DNA of 64,000 nt from Rhodopseudomonas palustris. Lineage in GTDB: Bacteria > Pseudomonadota > Alphaproteobacteria > Rhizobiales > Xanthobacteraceae. The stretch spans positions 1,364,001-1,428,000 of the forward strand of contig NZ_CP058907.1 of assembly GCF_013415845.1 (NCBI RefSeq). The letters are read 5' to 3'. Shown piece after piece: positions 55,420-63,542 of this stretch (position 1 is its first letter; every line of letters begins with the position of its first letter). Below the pieces are notes generated by a model. It was not told the origin of the DNA. It ran no database searches and worked only from the letters and a program-made list of their open reading frames with translations. A program made the position numbers and the translations under genes.

Positions 55420-56225
55420 GCGCTGCACCACTGGTGTCGTTCAGAAACGTGCACAAGTACTTCCAGCTCAACGGCGCGCTTCTGCACGCGGTGAACGGCT
55501 TCGACCTTTCGATCGCCGAAGGCGAGTTCGTCGCCATTGTCGGCGGCAGCGGCTGCGGGAAATCGACTCTGCTGCGGCTGCTTGTCGGCCTCGACCGCGA
55601 CTATCAGGGCGACATCCTGATCGATGGCCTCCCGCTGCCCGGAATCGGCAGCGACCGCGGCATTGTGTTCCAGGAGCATCGGCTGTTTCCGTGGCTCACC
55701 GTCGAGCAGAACATCGCGCTCGGCGTGATCAACGATCGCTTGTCGAAGGCCGAGCTCGCTACCTCCCTCGCCGAGCATATCGCACTGGTCGGACTGCGTG
55801 GCTTCGAGAAGGCGCTCCCTCACCAGCTCTCCGGCGGCATGGCGCAGCGGGTCGCGATCGCGCGGGGCCTGGTGGCGAGCCCGCGCATCCTGATGCTGGA
55901 CGAGCCTTTCGCGGCGCTCGACGCGCTGACGCGGCATCAGATGGAAGACGAACTCCACCGCATCGGCGCAACCCGCAACGTCACCACCGTGTTGGTCACT
56001 CACGACGTCGAGGAGGCGATCTATCTGGCCGATCGCGTCGTGGTGATGACGCCGCGCCCCGGCACCATCAGGGAGATCGTCGCCGTCGACCTGCCGAGGC
56101 CGCGCGACCGCACCGCCCCAGCGTTCCTCGATTTGCGGAAGTCGATTCTGCGACTACTGACGGCCGACGACGTCGGCGTGCACGACACACCACGGGTCAC
56201 TGCGCTTCTCCCCGTGGCGATCTGA
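55416..56225 (+). CDS. ABC transporter ATPase, sulfonate/nitrate type
   Basis: 269 residues from ATG 55416. Walker [18 protein letters not shown] (about 43-59), Q-loop [10 protein letters not shown], signature [15 protein letters not shown], Walker [15 protein letters not shown] and the H-loop [20 protein letters not shown]. The SsuB/TauB/NrtD group. It powers the importer encoded by the two overlapping upstream genes. Confidence 0.95.
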   Translation: MSAAPLVSFRNVHKYFQLNGALLHAVNGFDLSIAEGEFVAIVGGSGCGKSTLLRLLVGLDRDYQGDILIDGLPLPGIGSDRGIVFQEHRLFPWLTVEQNIALGVINDRLSKAELATSLAEHIALVGLRGFEKALPHQLSGGMAQRVAIARGLVASPRILMLDEPFAALDALTRHQMEDELHRIGATRNVTTVLVTHDVEEAIYLADRVVVMTPRPGTIREIVAVDLPRPRDRTAPAFLDLRKSILRLLTADDVGVHDTPRVTALLPVAI

Positions 56226-56266
56226 TCCCCTTTCACCTCGATTCTCCCAACGCCAGGACTGTTTTG

Positions 56267-57931
56267 ATGACCACCAAGCGCAACGTGCTGTTCATCATGT
56301 GCGACCAGCTGCGATACGACTACCTCGGCGTATCCGGCCATCCGCGATTGAAGACCCCGAACATCGATGCACTGGCGCAACGCGGCGTCCGCTTCGTCAA
56401 TGCCTATGTGCAGTCGACGATCTGCGGCCCGTCCCGGATGAGCACCTATACCGGCCGTTACGTGCGGTCCCATGGTTCGACCTGGAACGGCATCCCGCTG
56501 CGGGTCGGTGAACCGACCCTGGGTGATCATCTCAAAGAGATCGGCGTCCGTAACGTCCTGGTCGGCAAGACGCACATGGTGCCGGATCGCGAGGGCATGG
56601 CGCGGCTCGGCATCGTGCCGGATTCGCTGATCGGCGTTCACGTCTCGCAATGCGGCTTCGAGCCGTACGAGCGCGACGACGGTCTGCATCCGGACGGTCC
56701 GTACGATCCGACGCCGGACTACGACGCCTATCTGCGCAGCCAGGGCTTCGACGCCGACAACCCCTGGGAGGCGTGGGCGAATTCCGCCGAGGGCGGCGAC
56801 GGCGAACTGCTCAGCGGCTGGCTGCTCTCGCATGCCGACAAGCCGGCGCGCGTCCCCGATGAACATTCGGAAACGCCCTATATCACCCGCCGGGCGATCG
56901 AGTTCATCGGCGAGGCGGAAGCCGATGGGCGGCCATGGTGTTTGCACCTGTCATACATCAAGCCGCACTGGCCCTATATCGTGCCGGCGCCGTATCACGA
57001 TCGCTACGGTGCAGACGACGTCCTGCCGGTGGTGCGGTCCGATCGTGAGCGGCAGCACCCGCATCCGATCTTCGCCGAGTTTCAGCACGAGCGCGTGTCT
57101 CAGGCGTTCTCGCGGCCGGGCGTACGTGAACGGGTAATCCCGGCCTATATGGGGTTGATCGAACAGATCGACGACCAACTCGGGCTGCTGTTCGCCTATC
57201 TCGACGAACGCGGACTGACCGACGACACCCTGATCGTGTTCACCTCCGATCACGGCGACTATCTCGGCGACCACTGGCTCGGCGAGAAGCAGATGTTTCA
57301 CGACGTCTCGGTGAAGGTACCGTTGATCGTGGTCGATCCGTCGCCTGCAGCCGACGCTACGCGCGGCACGGTTTCGGAGGCGCTGGTCGAGCAGATCGAT
57401 CTGGCGCCGACCTTCCTCGATTATTTCGGCGGCCGGCCCAAGCCGCACATTCTCGAGGGACGGTCACTGCTGCCGCTGCTGCGCGGCGAGCGCGTCGAAA
57501 ACTGGCGATCCTACGTCTTCTCGGAATACGACTACGCACTGGATCGCGCTCGCATCTCGCTCGGAACGCCGGTGCCTGATTGTCGGCTGACGATGGTGGC
57601 CGATGGTCGCTGGAAGGCGGTGTTCGTCGAGGGATTCCGCCCGATGCTGTTCGACCTCGACAATGATCCGCACGAGTTCGAAGATCTTGGTGACAGCGAA
57701 GATCATGCCGAGGTGCGGCAACGCCTGTCCGATGCGTTCTTCGCCTGGGCACGGCGGCCACGCAGCCGCATCACCCGCTCGGACGAGGCGATCGCGGCGA
57801 AAGACGATGCGCAGCGTGCCTACGATCGCAATATCGAATCCGGCGTCCTGATCGGCTATTGGGACGAGACGGAGCTCGCCGAGGAACGCGCCAAGCGCGC
57901 CCGATATCTGGCATCGCGCCGGCCAGACTGA
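56267..57931 (+). CDS. Sulfatase / phosphonate-monoester-hydrolase family enzyme
   Basis: 554 residues from ATG 56267 with AGGA upstream. The formylglycine motif C53-G-P-S-R57, metal-site Asp in FIMCDQLRYDY and TSDHGDYLGDH, and the conserved Lys in GKTH. The C-terminal half carries the second metal and substrate region (SEYDYALDRA, DGRWKAVFVEG). The enzyme hydrolyses sulfate or phosphonate esters; the activity depends on oxidation of Cys53. No signal peptide, so cytoplasmic. It follows the sulfonate-type importer. Confidence 0.9.
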   Translation: MTTKRNVLFIMCDQLRYDYLGVSGHPRLKTPNIDALAQRGVRFVNAYVQSTICGPSRMSTYTGRYVRSHGSTWNGIPLRVGEPTLGDHLKEIGVRNVLVGKTHMVPDREGMARLGIVPDSLIGVHVSQCGFEPYERDDGLHPDGPYDPTPDYDAYLRSQGFDADNPWEAWANSAEGGDGELLSGWLLSHADKPARVPDEHSETPYITRRAIEFIGEAEADGRPWCLHLSYIKPHWPYIVPAPYHDRYGADDVLPVVRSDRERQHPHPIFAEFQHERVSQAFSRPGVRERVIPAYMGLIEQIDDQLGLLFAYLDERGLTDDTLIVFTSDHGDYLGDHWLGEKQMFHDVSVKVPLIVVDPSPAADATRGTVSEALVEQIDLAPTFLDYFGGRPKPHILEGRSLLPLLRGERVENWRSYVFSEYDYALDRARISLGTPVPDCRLTMVADGRWKAVFVEGFRPMLFDLDNDPHEFEDLGDSEDHAEVRQRLSDAFFAWARRPRSRITRSDEAIAAKDDAQRAYDRNIESGVLIGYWDETELAEERAKRARYLASRRPD

Positions 57932-57933
57932 CG

Positions 57934-57959
57934 GCCGGTGCAGGTCAAGCCTGACCGGC
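57934..57959. terminator. Bidirectional hairpin between sulfatase and soxZ
   Basis: GCCGGT-g-CAGG-tcaag-CCTG-ACCGGC, a 10-bp stem with one bulged base, directly after the sulfatase stop and 27 bases from the soxZ stop. Confidence 0.6.
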
Positions 57960-57985
57960 GCCTGGCGCAGCGCGTCCGGAGCCTT

Positions 57986-58321
57986 CTATTTTACGTCCAC
58001 ATGCGCGACGTCATCGACGCTGCGGCCGTCCTCGTGGGTCCAAACAAATCTGAAATCGGTCGGGCCGGAGATTCGGGCGTGGAATATGAGATAAGGGTTG
58101 GCTGATGTCGCGTTGCGGAAGTCGACGTTCAGTACCGGCGCGCCGTTGGCTTCGGCGATGAAGCTCGCCAGGAAATCGCGTGCGATCGGCTGACCGTTCG
58201 GCGTCTTGCGCAGGCCGGTCTCCATCGGATGCTCCAGCAGCGTTCGGATCTCGACGACTTCGCCGACCGTGGCGACGGAGGGTAGCTTGAGACGTGGACG
58301 ACCGGTCAGCGGCACCGTCAT
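57986..58321 (-). CDS. soxZ: Sulfur carrier complex protein SoxZ
   Basis: 111 residues. RPRLKLPSVATVGEVVEIRTLLEHPMETGLRK is the SoxZ start, with the Ig-like beta fold and FRNATSANPYLIFHARI, then FVWTHEDGRSV. SoxZ pairs with SoxY to hold thiosulfate-derived sulfur on the SoxY arm in the periplasm. It overlaps soxY by 4 bases (ATGA), at the end of the operon yeeE-fccA-fccB-soxY-soxZ. Confidence 0.94.
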   Translation of the reverse strand: MTVPLTGRPRLKLPSVATVGEVVEIRTLLEHPMETGLRKTPNGQPIARDFLASFIAEANGAPVLNVDFRNATSANPYLIFHARISGPTDFRFVWTHEDGRSVDDVAHVDVK

Positions 58322-58788
58322 GTCAGGCAGCCTCCGACGCTCACTTTGATCTCAGCGGCGGCGCGGTTCACGGTGCCGTCGCTGTGCTCGGCAAACACCA
58401 GCAGCATCTGTTTCTCGGCGAGCCGGATACGCATCGACACCTGCGCCCTCCCGGACGCCGGCGAGAGCCTGAAGCTGGCGATGCCGGGCGTCGGATTCTT
58501 CGTCGCCACCAGATGGATGGCGCGGACGTAACGCTCCGCGGTCATCGGGCTGTCGACCACCACGGTGACCGGGACAACGGCGCCGTTCTCCGCGGTCTCC
58601 GGCACCTGCAGCGCGATGCCGCCGTCGCGCGGCGTCGCGTTGCCGATCAGATCGCGGATCGCCGCGTCGACCTCGTCCGAGGTGGACGCCCGCGCGAACG
58701 GCACGATGGAGGCGACCAGGCCGACAGATGCGGCGATCAGCATCTGGCGGCGGTCGACGGCCAACGGAAGATCGTCGAGGTGCTGCAT
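58318..58788 (-). CDS. soxY: Sulfur carrier protein SoxY
   Basis: 156 residues. A Tat-like signal (DRRQMLIAASVGLVASIV) precedes the mature domain with AIRDLIGNATPRDGGIALQVPETAENGAVVPVTVVV. The C-terminal arm ends KVSVGGCLT: the sulfur-carrying Cys is present, but the usual GGCGG end is replaced by GGC-Leu-Thr. Overlaps fccB by one base and soxZ by four. Confidence 0.93.
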   Translation of the reverse strand: MQHLDDLPLAVDRRQMLIAASVGLVASIVPFARASTSDEVDAAIRDLIGNATPRDGGIALQVPETAENGAVVPVTVVVDSPMTAERYVRAIHLVATKNPTPGIASFRLSPASGRAQVSMRIRLAEKQMLLVFAEHSDGTVNRAAAEIKVSVGGCLT

Positions 58789-60080
58789 CAGCTGAACGCA
58801 TCCTTGGTGATGCTCGCATACCAGGAGTCGGCGTACTGCGCTTCGAGCTTGCGCTGCAGCTTCTTCTCGGCGAGCGGTCCGCGCGGCGACACCCCGCCGG
58901 AGTTCGGCGTTTCGACGAAGCCCTTTTCGCTCGGCCGGAACACGCCGACGACCGAGATGCCGTAGTCGTCGCCGACATGACTGTAGCAGGTGTTGAAGTA
59001 GACCGGATCCTTCGGCGGTTCACGCCCTTCCAGCAGGGCGACGGCGGACGCCACCGCCTGCTTCGAGGTCGAGTTGGCGATGAAGCCTGACTTCGGCAGC
59101 GGTCCGCCGATATTGGCGTCGCCGATGACGTGGATGTCCTTCGCCTTGACCGCCTCGAAGGTGTACGGATTGACCGGGACGAAACCGGTCTCATTGACGA
59201 GGCCGGCGTCGACGGCGATCTTCGCCGCGGACTGCGGCGGGATGACGTTGCCGACGTCGACCTTGTGGCGCGTGCCGAACTCGGTCCGGAACACTTTCTC
59301 CTTGGTATCGACCGAAACCACCTTGCCGTCCTTGCTACCAGGCACCCATTCGATCAGGCCGGGATAGAGTTCGTTCCAGGCATCCTGGAACAGCCCCTGC
59401 TTGGAGAACGCGTCCTTGGCGTCCAGCGCGATGATCTTGGCGCGGGGCTTGTGCTTCTTCAGGTAGTTGGCGACCAGGCTGATACGCTCGTAGGGGCCTG
59501 GCGGGCAGCGGAACGGATTGGCGGGAATCGCGAATCCGACGACGCCGCCATCGGGCAGGGCTTCGAGCTGCTTGCGCAGCAGCAGCACCTGCTCGCCGCG
59601 CTCCGGCACCCAGGCGTGCGGGAAAATCTGCGCCGCGTCTTGATCGTAGCCGGGTAGCGCGCCCCATTTGATGCCGATGCCGGGCGACACGATCAGCTTG
59701 TCGTAGGCGATTGTCTTGCCGCTGCGCAGCTTGACGACTTTCTTGTCCGGTTCGATCGCGTCGGCCCAATCGTGGATGAAGTTGATGCCGCGCTTCTTCA
59801 GGGCGACGTACTGATGCGTGATGTCGGACAGCGTGCGCGTGCCGCTGAGGAGCAGGTTGCCGTAGGGGCAGGTGACGAAAGATTTCTGTGGCTCGATGAC
59901 GGTGACGTCGATGTGCGGAAAATTGATGCGGGCGAAGCGAGCCGCCGAGGCGCCGCCAAAGCCGCCGCCGATGATCACCAGGCGGGCGCCATCCTTGGCG
60001 TGGAGTAACGAGGGAGCCGCGAAGGTGGCGAGGCCGGCAGCGGCCAGTTTGCCGAAGGAGCGGCGGGAGATGCTGGTCAT
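58788..60080 (-). CDS. fccB: Flavocytochrome c sulfide dehydrogenase, flavoprotein subunit
   Basis: 430 residues. Tat signal SRRSFGK...ATFAAPSLL (1-28). FAD fold LVIIGGGFGGASAARFAR, the covalent-FAD Cys in FVTCPYGNLLLSG, and two redox-disulfide Cys in NPFRCPPGPYERISLV and YFNTCYSHVGDDYGISVVG. It oxidises sulfide in the periplasm and passes electrons to the cytochrome subunit FccA encoded directly upstream. SoxF is the same family; the soxYZ neighbours make either name reasonable. Confidence 0.93.
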   Translation of the reverse strand: MTSISRRSFGKLAAAGLATFAAPSLLHAKDGARLVIIGGGFGGASAARFARINFPHIDVTVIEPQKSFVTCPYGNLLLSGTRTLSDITHQYVALKKRGINFIHDWADAIEPDKKVVKLRSGKTIAYDKLIVSPGIGIKWGALPGYDQDAAQIFPHAWVPERGEQVLLLRKQLEALPDGGVVGFAIPANPFRCPPGPYERISLVANYLKKHKPRAKIIALDAKDAFSKQGLFQDAWNELYPGLIEWVPGSKDGKVVSVDTKEKVFRTEFGTRHKVDVGNVIPPQSAAKIAVDAGLVNETGFVPVNPYTFEAVKAKDIHVIGDANIGGPLPKSGFIANSTSKQAVASAVALLEGREPPKDPVYFNTCYSHVGDDYGISVVGVFRPSEKGFVETPNSGGVSPRGPLAEKKLQRKLEAQYADSWYASITKDAFS

Positions 60081-60090
60081 GATGTCCTCT

Positions 60091-60432
60091 TCAGCGCGGC
60101 AAGGATGAGAAATAGTCGGCCAAAGTGGCGACCTCGGCTTCGGAGTAGCCGCGTGCGATGCGCGGCATGATGGTCGCGGCTGGCCGCTGGTTGTTGCGAA
60201 ACTCGTCCCAGACCAGAACGAAGGAGTCGCGTTTGTAGCCGGCGAGTTCGGGCGTTCCGCCCTGGCCCTTGCCGAACTGGCCGTGGCAGCCCGAGCAGGC
60301 CTGCACGATCAGTGGCGGCGGGAGACCCGTCTTTTTCTTTTTGTGCACCTCTGCGAGTGAGGGAGTCGCTGCCACCGCCAGCGCGGCGGCGGCAAGAACT
60401 AATGAAACAACCGATGAACGTGTGACTGACAT
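60091..60432 (-). CDS. fccA: Cytochrome c subunit of flavocytochrome c sulfide dehydrogenase
   Basis: 113 residues. Signal peptide about 1-27. A single heme motif CSGCH at about 46-50 and a Met ligand in TIMPRIARGYSEAE. FccA/SoxE-type single-heme subunit. It accepts electrons from FccB. A lysine run (KKKK) after the signal is odd. It starts 18 bases after yeeE and ends 10 bases before the fccB start. Confidence 0.9.
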   Translation of the reverse strand: MSVTRSSVVSLVLAAAALAVAATPSLAEVHKKKKTGLPPPLIVQACSGCHGQFGKGQGGTPELAGYKRDSFVLVWDEFRNNQRPAATIMPRIARGYSEAEVATLADYFSSLPR

Positions 60433-60450
60433 GAAGTCCCCCGTGGTGAG

Positions 60451-61650
60451 TCAAACTGATTGTCGGAGAATGCGGCGCTGAACCGGCGTGTCGTCGAGCC
60501 CGAACAGCGGGCGCAGATGGACGCCGAGCCAATTGCCGGGCAGTGCGGCCGCGATCCACAGCCAGCCGTGCAGACTTCCCGACGCGATGCCGGAAAACAT
60601 CGCGCTGATGTTGCAGCCGGTCGCGACGATGGCACCGGCGCCGAGCAGCAGGCCTCCGACCACCGAGGCGATCAGATGCAGCGGCGCGATCCGCCATTGC
60701 GGAGAAAAACGGCCTGCAAGTCCCGCAGCCAGCAGCGCGCCGACGATGACGCCGACGTCCATGATCGACGTGATGTCGGCCGAGAGCGGACGATGCAGCG
60801 CTTCGGCACGGGTTGGATTCTCCCAGAATGTCCAGAACACCGGATCGGCGCGCCCGGTGGCGTCCGCGATCTTCGAACCCCACAGCGCGAAGGCTTGGGT
60901 AATTCCCCAGGGACGTCCGGCGACTAGCAGCGTCGCGAAGTTCAGCATTGCGAGCGCGAGCGCTGCCCAGGCGAACGGCGATAGCTGCTGCGGTTGCGTT
61001 CGCCAGATCGAAGCCGCTTCCCCATGTCGGCGTCGCTCGTGCAGAAGCGCGATGCGCCACAACAGTAAGAACACCGCCGCGTAAAGGGCGAGGACAGGCA
61101 GCAGGCCCAGCATGGCCAGCAGCGATACGCCGGGCAACGTCGGCAGATCTGTCCATAATTCTGCGTGCTGCGCGGCGAGTGTTGCGCCAACGACGATGAA
61201 CAGCAATGTGACCAGCATCCGAGTTGAGCCGCCTCCGACCGTGTACAGCGTGCCGGATGCGCAGCCCCCGCCAAGCTGCATTCCGATCCCGAACGCAAAG
61301 GCGCCTGCGGCCAATGCAATCCCGGCGGGAGAGACGAATCCGCGCACCGGCTGGCCGAACACCGCTCCGGCGTCCAGCGCGGGCAGAAAGGTCACGGCAG
61401 CCGCGGCGAGCATCAGGCATTGCGCACGAACATGTGCGGTTCGGCCGTCGCGCAATAGCGCACGAAACCCGGCACTGAATCCGAACGTCGAGCGATACAG
61501 CGCGTATCCGAGTGCGATGCCGACGCCCCACAGCGCGACGCTGCGCCAGTCTTGCGCCACGACTGCGCCTCCAGCGAGCGCCAGCACAACTGCGAAGCCG
61601 ACGACAGGCCACTGGACGTGCGCCCGAAATGAGATGAGAAGCCCAAACAC
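60451..61650 (-). CDS. YeeE/YedE-family sulfur-compound transporter
   Basis: 399 residues from a GTG at 61650. Many membrane helices and two copies of the family motif: GIGMQLGGGCASGTLYTVGGG (about 120-140) and IVATGCNISAMFSGIASGSLHGW (about 345-368). The conserved Cys in each is thought to pass the thiosulfate ion through the membrane. First gene of the sulfur operon; probably imports thiosulfate or a related sulfur compound. Confidence 0.9.
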   Translation of the reverse strand: MFGLLISFRAHVQWPVVGFAVVLALAGGAVVAQDWRSVALWGVGIALGYALYRSTFGFSAGFRALLRDGRTAHVRAQCLMLAAAAVTFLPALDAGAVFGQPVRGFVSPAGIALAAGAFAFGIGMQLGGGCASGTLYTVGGGSTRMLVTLLFIVVGATLAAQHAELWTDLPTLPGVSLLAMLGLLPVLALYAAVFLLLWRIALLHERRRHGEAASIWRTQPQQLSPFAWAALALAMLNFATLLVAGRPWGITQAFALWGSKIADATGRADPVFWTFWENPTRAEALHRPLSADITSIMDVGVIVGALLAAGLAGRFSPQWRIAPLHLIASVVGGLLLGAGAIVATGCNISAMFSGIASGSLHGWLWIAAALPGNWLGVHLRPLFGLDDTPVQRRILRQSV

Positions 61651-61761
61651 TTTTCAAACAGAGCTCATGGAATTCATCGTATCGAAGCCGCAGGCGGCTG
61701 GAATCTCAAGCCGGTGGAAGTCGGACTCGCAAAATAAGCAGCAATCACTTCATGCGATCGG

Positions 61762-61923
61762 ATGATCAGCATGACGTTCTCTCTGCATTGCAGAAATCAC
61801 GCGCACTGTTCTCTTTGCTGGCGGCATCTGGATATTGAGGGCCTTGCGTACGAGCGCGCGCGGGAAAAACTGTTCGAGGACAAGGTCACCAGGCTGCGAC
61901 AGCCCGTCGCGGATGCGAAGTGA
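61762..61923 (+). CDS. Possible small Cys/His-rich protein
   Basis: 53 residues from ATG 61762 (or 47 from the ATG at 61771). The Cys/His pattern CRNHAHCSLCWRHL suggests a metal site; the rest is a charged helix. No family recognised. It lies divergent from yeeE in its promoter region. Weak ribosome site, so the call is tentative. Confidence 0.35.
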   Translation: MISMTFSLHCRNHAHCSLCWRHLDIEGLAYERAREKLFEDKVTRLRQPVADAK

Positions 61924-61951
61924 GTGCTCGTTGTCGACGAAGCGATCTTGC

Positions 61952-62143
61952 TCAGTCGATGTGCGGTTGCACCCCAGCATCGATTAGCGTGGCCGGGAGC
62001 GCGCGAAGTGCGTGGGGGACGTCAGGGTTCACCGAGGAAGGTGCGGCCAACTTCTGGGTGACGTGGATCGTGCAATCGCCTTCTCGACCGACAATGGCGG
62101 TCGTTGATGTCGACGTCGGCGTGTTGCCGAACCGTCGCGGCAT
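61952..62143 (-). CDS. Possible small protein of unknown function
   Basis: 63 residues from ATG 62143 with AGGAG six bases upstream, a strong start. No family recognised; the sequence (TSTSTTAIVGREGDCTIHVTQK) suggests beta structure, followed by a Pro/Ala-rich tail. It lies upstream of yeeE on the same strand, 300 bases away, and the Cys/His-rich frame sits between on the other strand. Confidence 0.45.
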   Translation of the reverse strand: MPRRFGNTPTSTSTTAIVGREGDCTIHVTQKLAAPSSVNPDVPHALRALPATLIDAGVQPHID

Positions 62144-62244
62144 GACGTTCTCCTGGACATGATGATTGGAGTAATGCATTGCGCAAACCGGATGCTGCGG
62201 AGATAAAGCTATCTTTTGATACAGCTAGGATTGACTTTGATTAG

Positions 62245-62259
62245 CGTGTCGACGACACG
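62245..62259. promoter_or_regulatory. Perfect palindrome before the LivK-type gene
   Basis: CGTGTCG-A-CGACACG, a perfect 7-bp inverted repeat, 27 bases before the binding-protein start. Operator-like position; regulator unknown. Confidence 0.45.
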
Positions 62260-62286
62260 AGGCCCTCATCAAGTGTAAGGGCCGTC

Positions 62287-63486
62287 ATGAAAACACTGCT
62301 GTCGATCGCTTCCGCGATGCTCGCCGTTTCGTCGCTCGTGCTGTCGCCCGCGCGTGCGGACGAGGCGCTTCGAATCGGGGCGCCGCTGCCGCTCACTGGT
62401 GCGCTGGCGCCGGAAGGTGCGAAACTGAAGCAGGGTTATGAGCTCTGGCAGGACAAGGTCAACGCCACCGGCGGCGTAAAAATCGGCGACAAGAAGCAGA
62501 AGGTCGAGCTCGTCTATTACGATTATCAGTCGACCACGCCGAAGGCGGTCCAGCTCGCCGAAAAGCTGATCAGCGACGACAAAGTCGATTTTCTTTTCTC
62601 GCCGTTCGGCTCCGGCGCGGCCAAGGCGGTGAGTGCCGTCGCGGAGAAGTACGGCGTCCCGCTGCTGGCCTCCAGCGCGTCGTCCGCCGAAGTCTTCGAC
62701 CAGGGCTACAAGAATCTGTTCGGTCTCTACACCGACAACAGCACGCTCAGCGAGCCGATCGCCGAATTGATCAAGGTGAAGCTGCCGACCATCAAGCGGG
62801 TTGCGATCCTGGCCCGCAACGATCTGTATCCGTTGTCGCTCGGTAATGAATTCGAGAAGAGCGCCAAGAAGCGTGGCTTTGAAGTGGTGTTTTACGAGAA
62901 GTACCCTATCGGGACGCTCGATCACTCCTCCGCGCTGACCCAGCTGCGGGCGGCGAAGCCCGATTGGGTGGTGGTGACCGGCTACATCAACGATCTCATC
63001 CTGGTACGCAAGCAGGCAGCAGAGCTGAAGGTCGGCGGCCAAGTTTACACCCTGATCAACGGTCCTGCCTACAAGGAGTGGATCGACGCCGTCGGTCCCC
63101 TCGCCGAGAACGTCACCACCGCGAGCTGGTTTCACCCGGTACTGAACTACACCAGCGAGGACGTGTTTGGTTCGACCAAGGCGTTCGTCGAGCAGTTCAA
63201 GGCGAAATATGGCGCCGAGCCGGACTTCACCCAGGCCTCGGGCGCCGCGGTCGGCGTCATCTTGCAGACCGCGATCGAACGGGCTGGCTCGAAGGATCGC
63301 ACCGCGGTGCGCGAACAGCTCGCCAAGGGGAATTTCAAGACCTTCTTTGCACCCGTCTCGTTCGGTCCGACCGGCATCGCCAATTCCTACATCCCGCCGG
63401 TTTATCAGATTCAGCAAGGGAAGGTTCAGGTCGTTCTGCCGGCCGAACTCGCCACCGCTCCCTTCCGCGCGAACGCCGCGGACTGA
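62287..63486 (+). CDS. ABC substrate-binding protein, branched-chain amino acid (LivK) type
   Basis: 399 residues with AAGGG upstream. Signal peptide about 1-24 (VLSPARA). The Leu/Ile/Val-binding type I fold: IGAPLPLTGALAPEGAKLKQGYELWQDKVN, a periplasmic FSPFGSGAAKAVSAVAEKYGVP, and the hinge region SYIPPVYQIQQGKVQVV. Relatives carry urea, amides, benzoate-type aromatic acids or amino acids, so the ligand is open. The permease gene begins 56 bases after the stop. Confidence 0.88.
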   Translation: MKTLLSIASAMLAVSSLVLSPARADEALRIGAPLPLTGALAPEGAKLKQGYELWQDKVNATGGVKIGDKKQKVELVYYDYQSTTPKAVQLAEKLISDDKVDFLFSPFGSGAAKAVSAVAEKYGVPLLASSASSAEVFDQGYKNLFGLYTDNSTLSEPIAELIKVKLPTIKRVAILARNDLYPLSLGNEFEKSAKKRGFEVVFYEKYPIGTLDHSSALTQLRAAKPDWVVVTGYINDLILVRKQAAELKVGGQVYTLINGPAYKEWIDAVGPLAENVTTASWFHPVLNYTSEDVFGSTKAFVEQFKAKYGAEPDFTQASGAAVGVILQTAIERAGSKDRTAVREQLAKGNFKTFFAPVSFGPTGIANSYIPPVYQIQQGKVQVVLPAELATAPFRANAAD

Positions 63487-63542
63487 TCGGACGAGATCGA
63501 CGGCCGGATGTCGTCGCTGCTGGTGGTCACGAAGGTTTAGTG

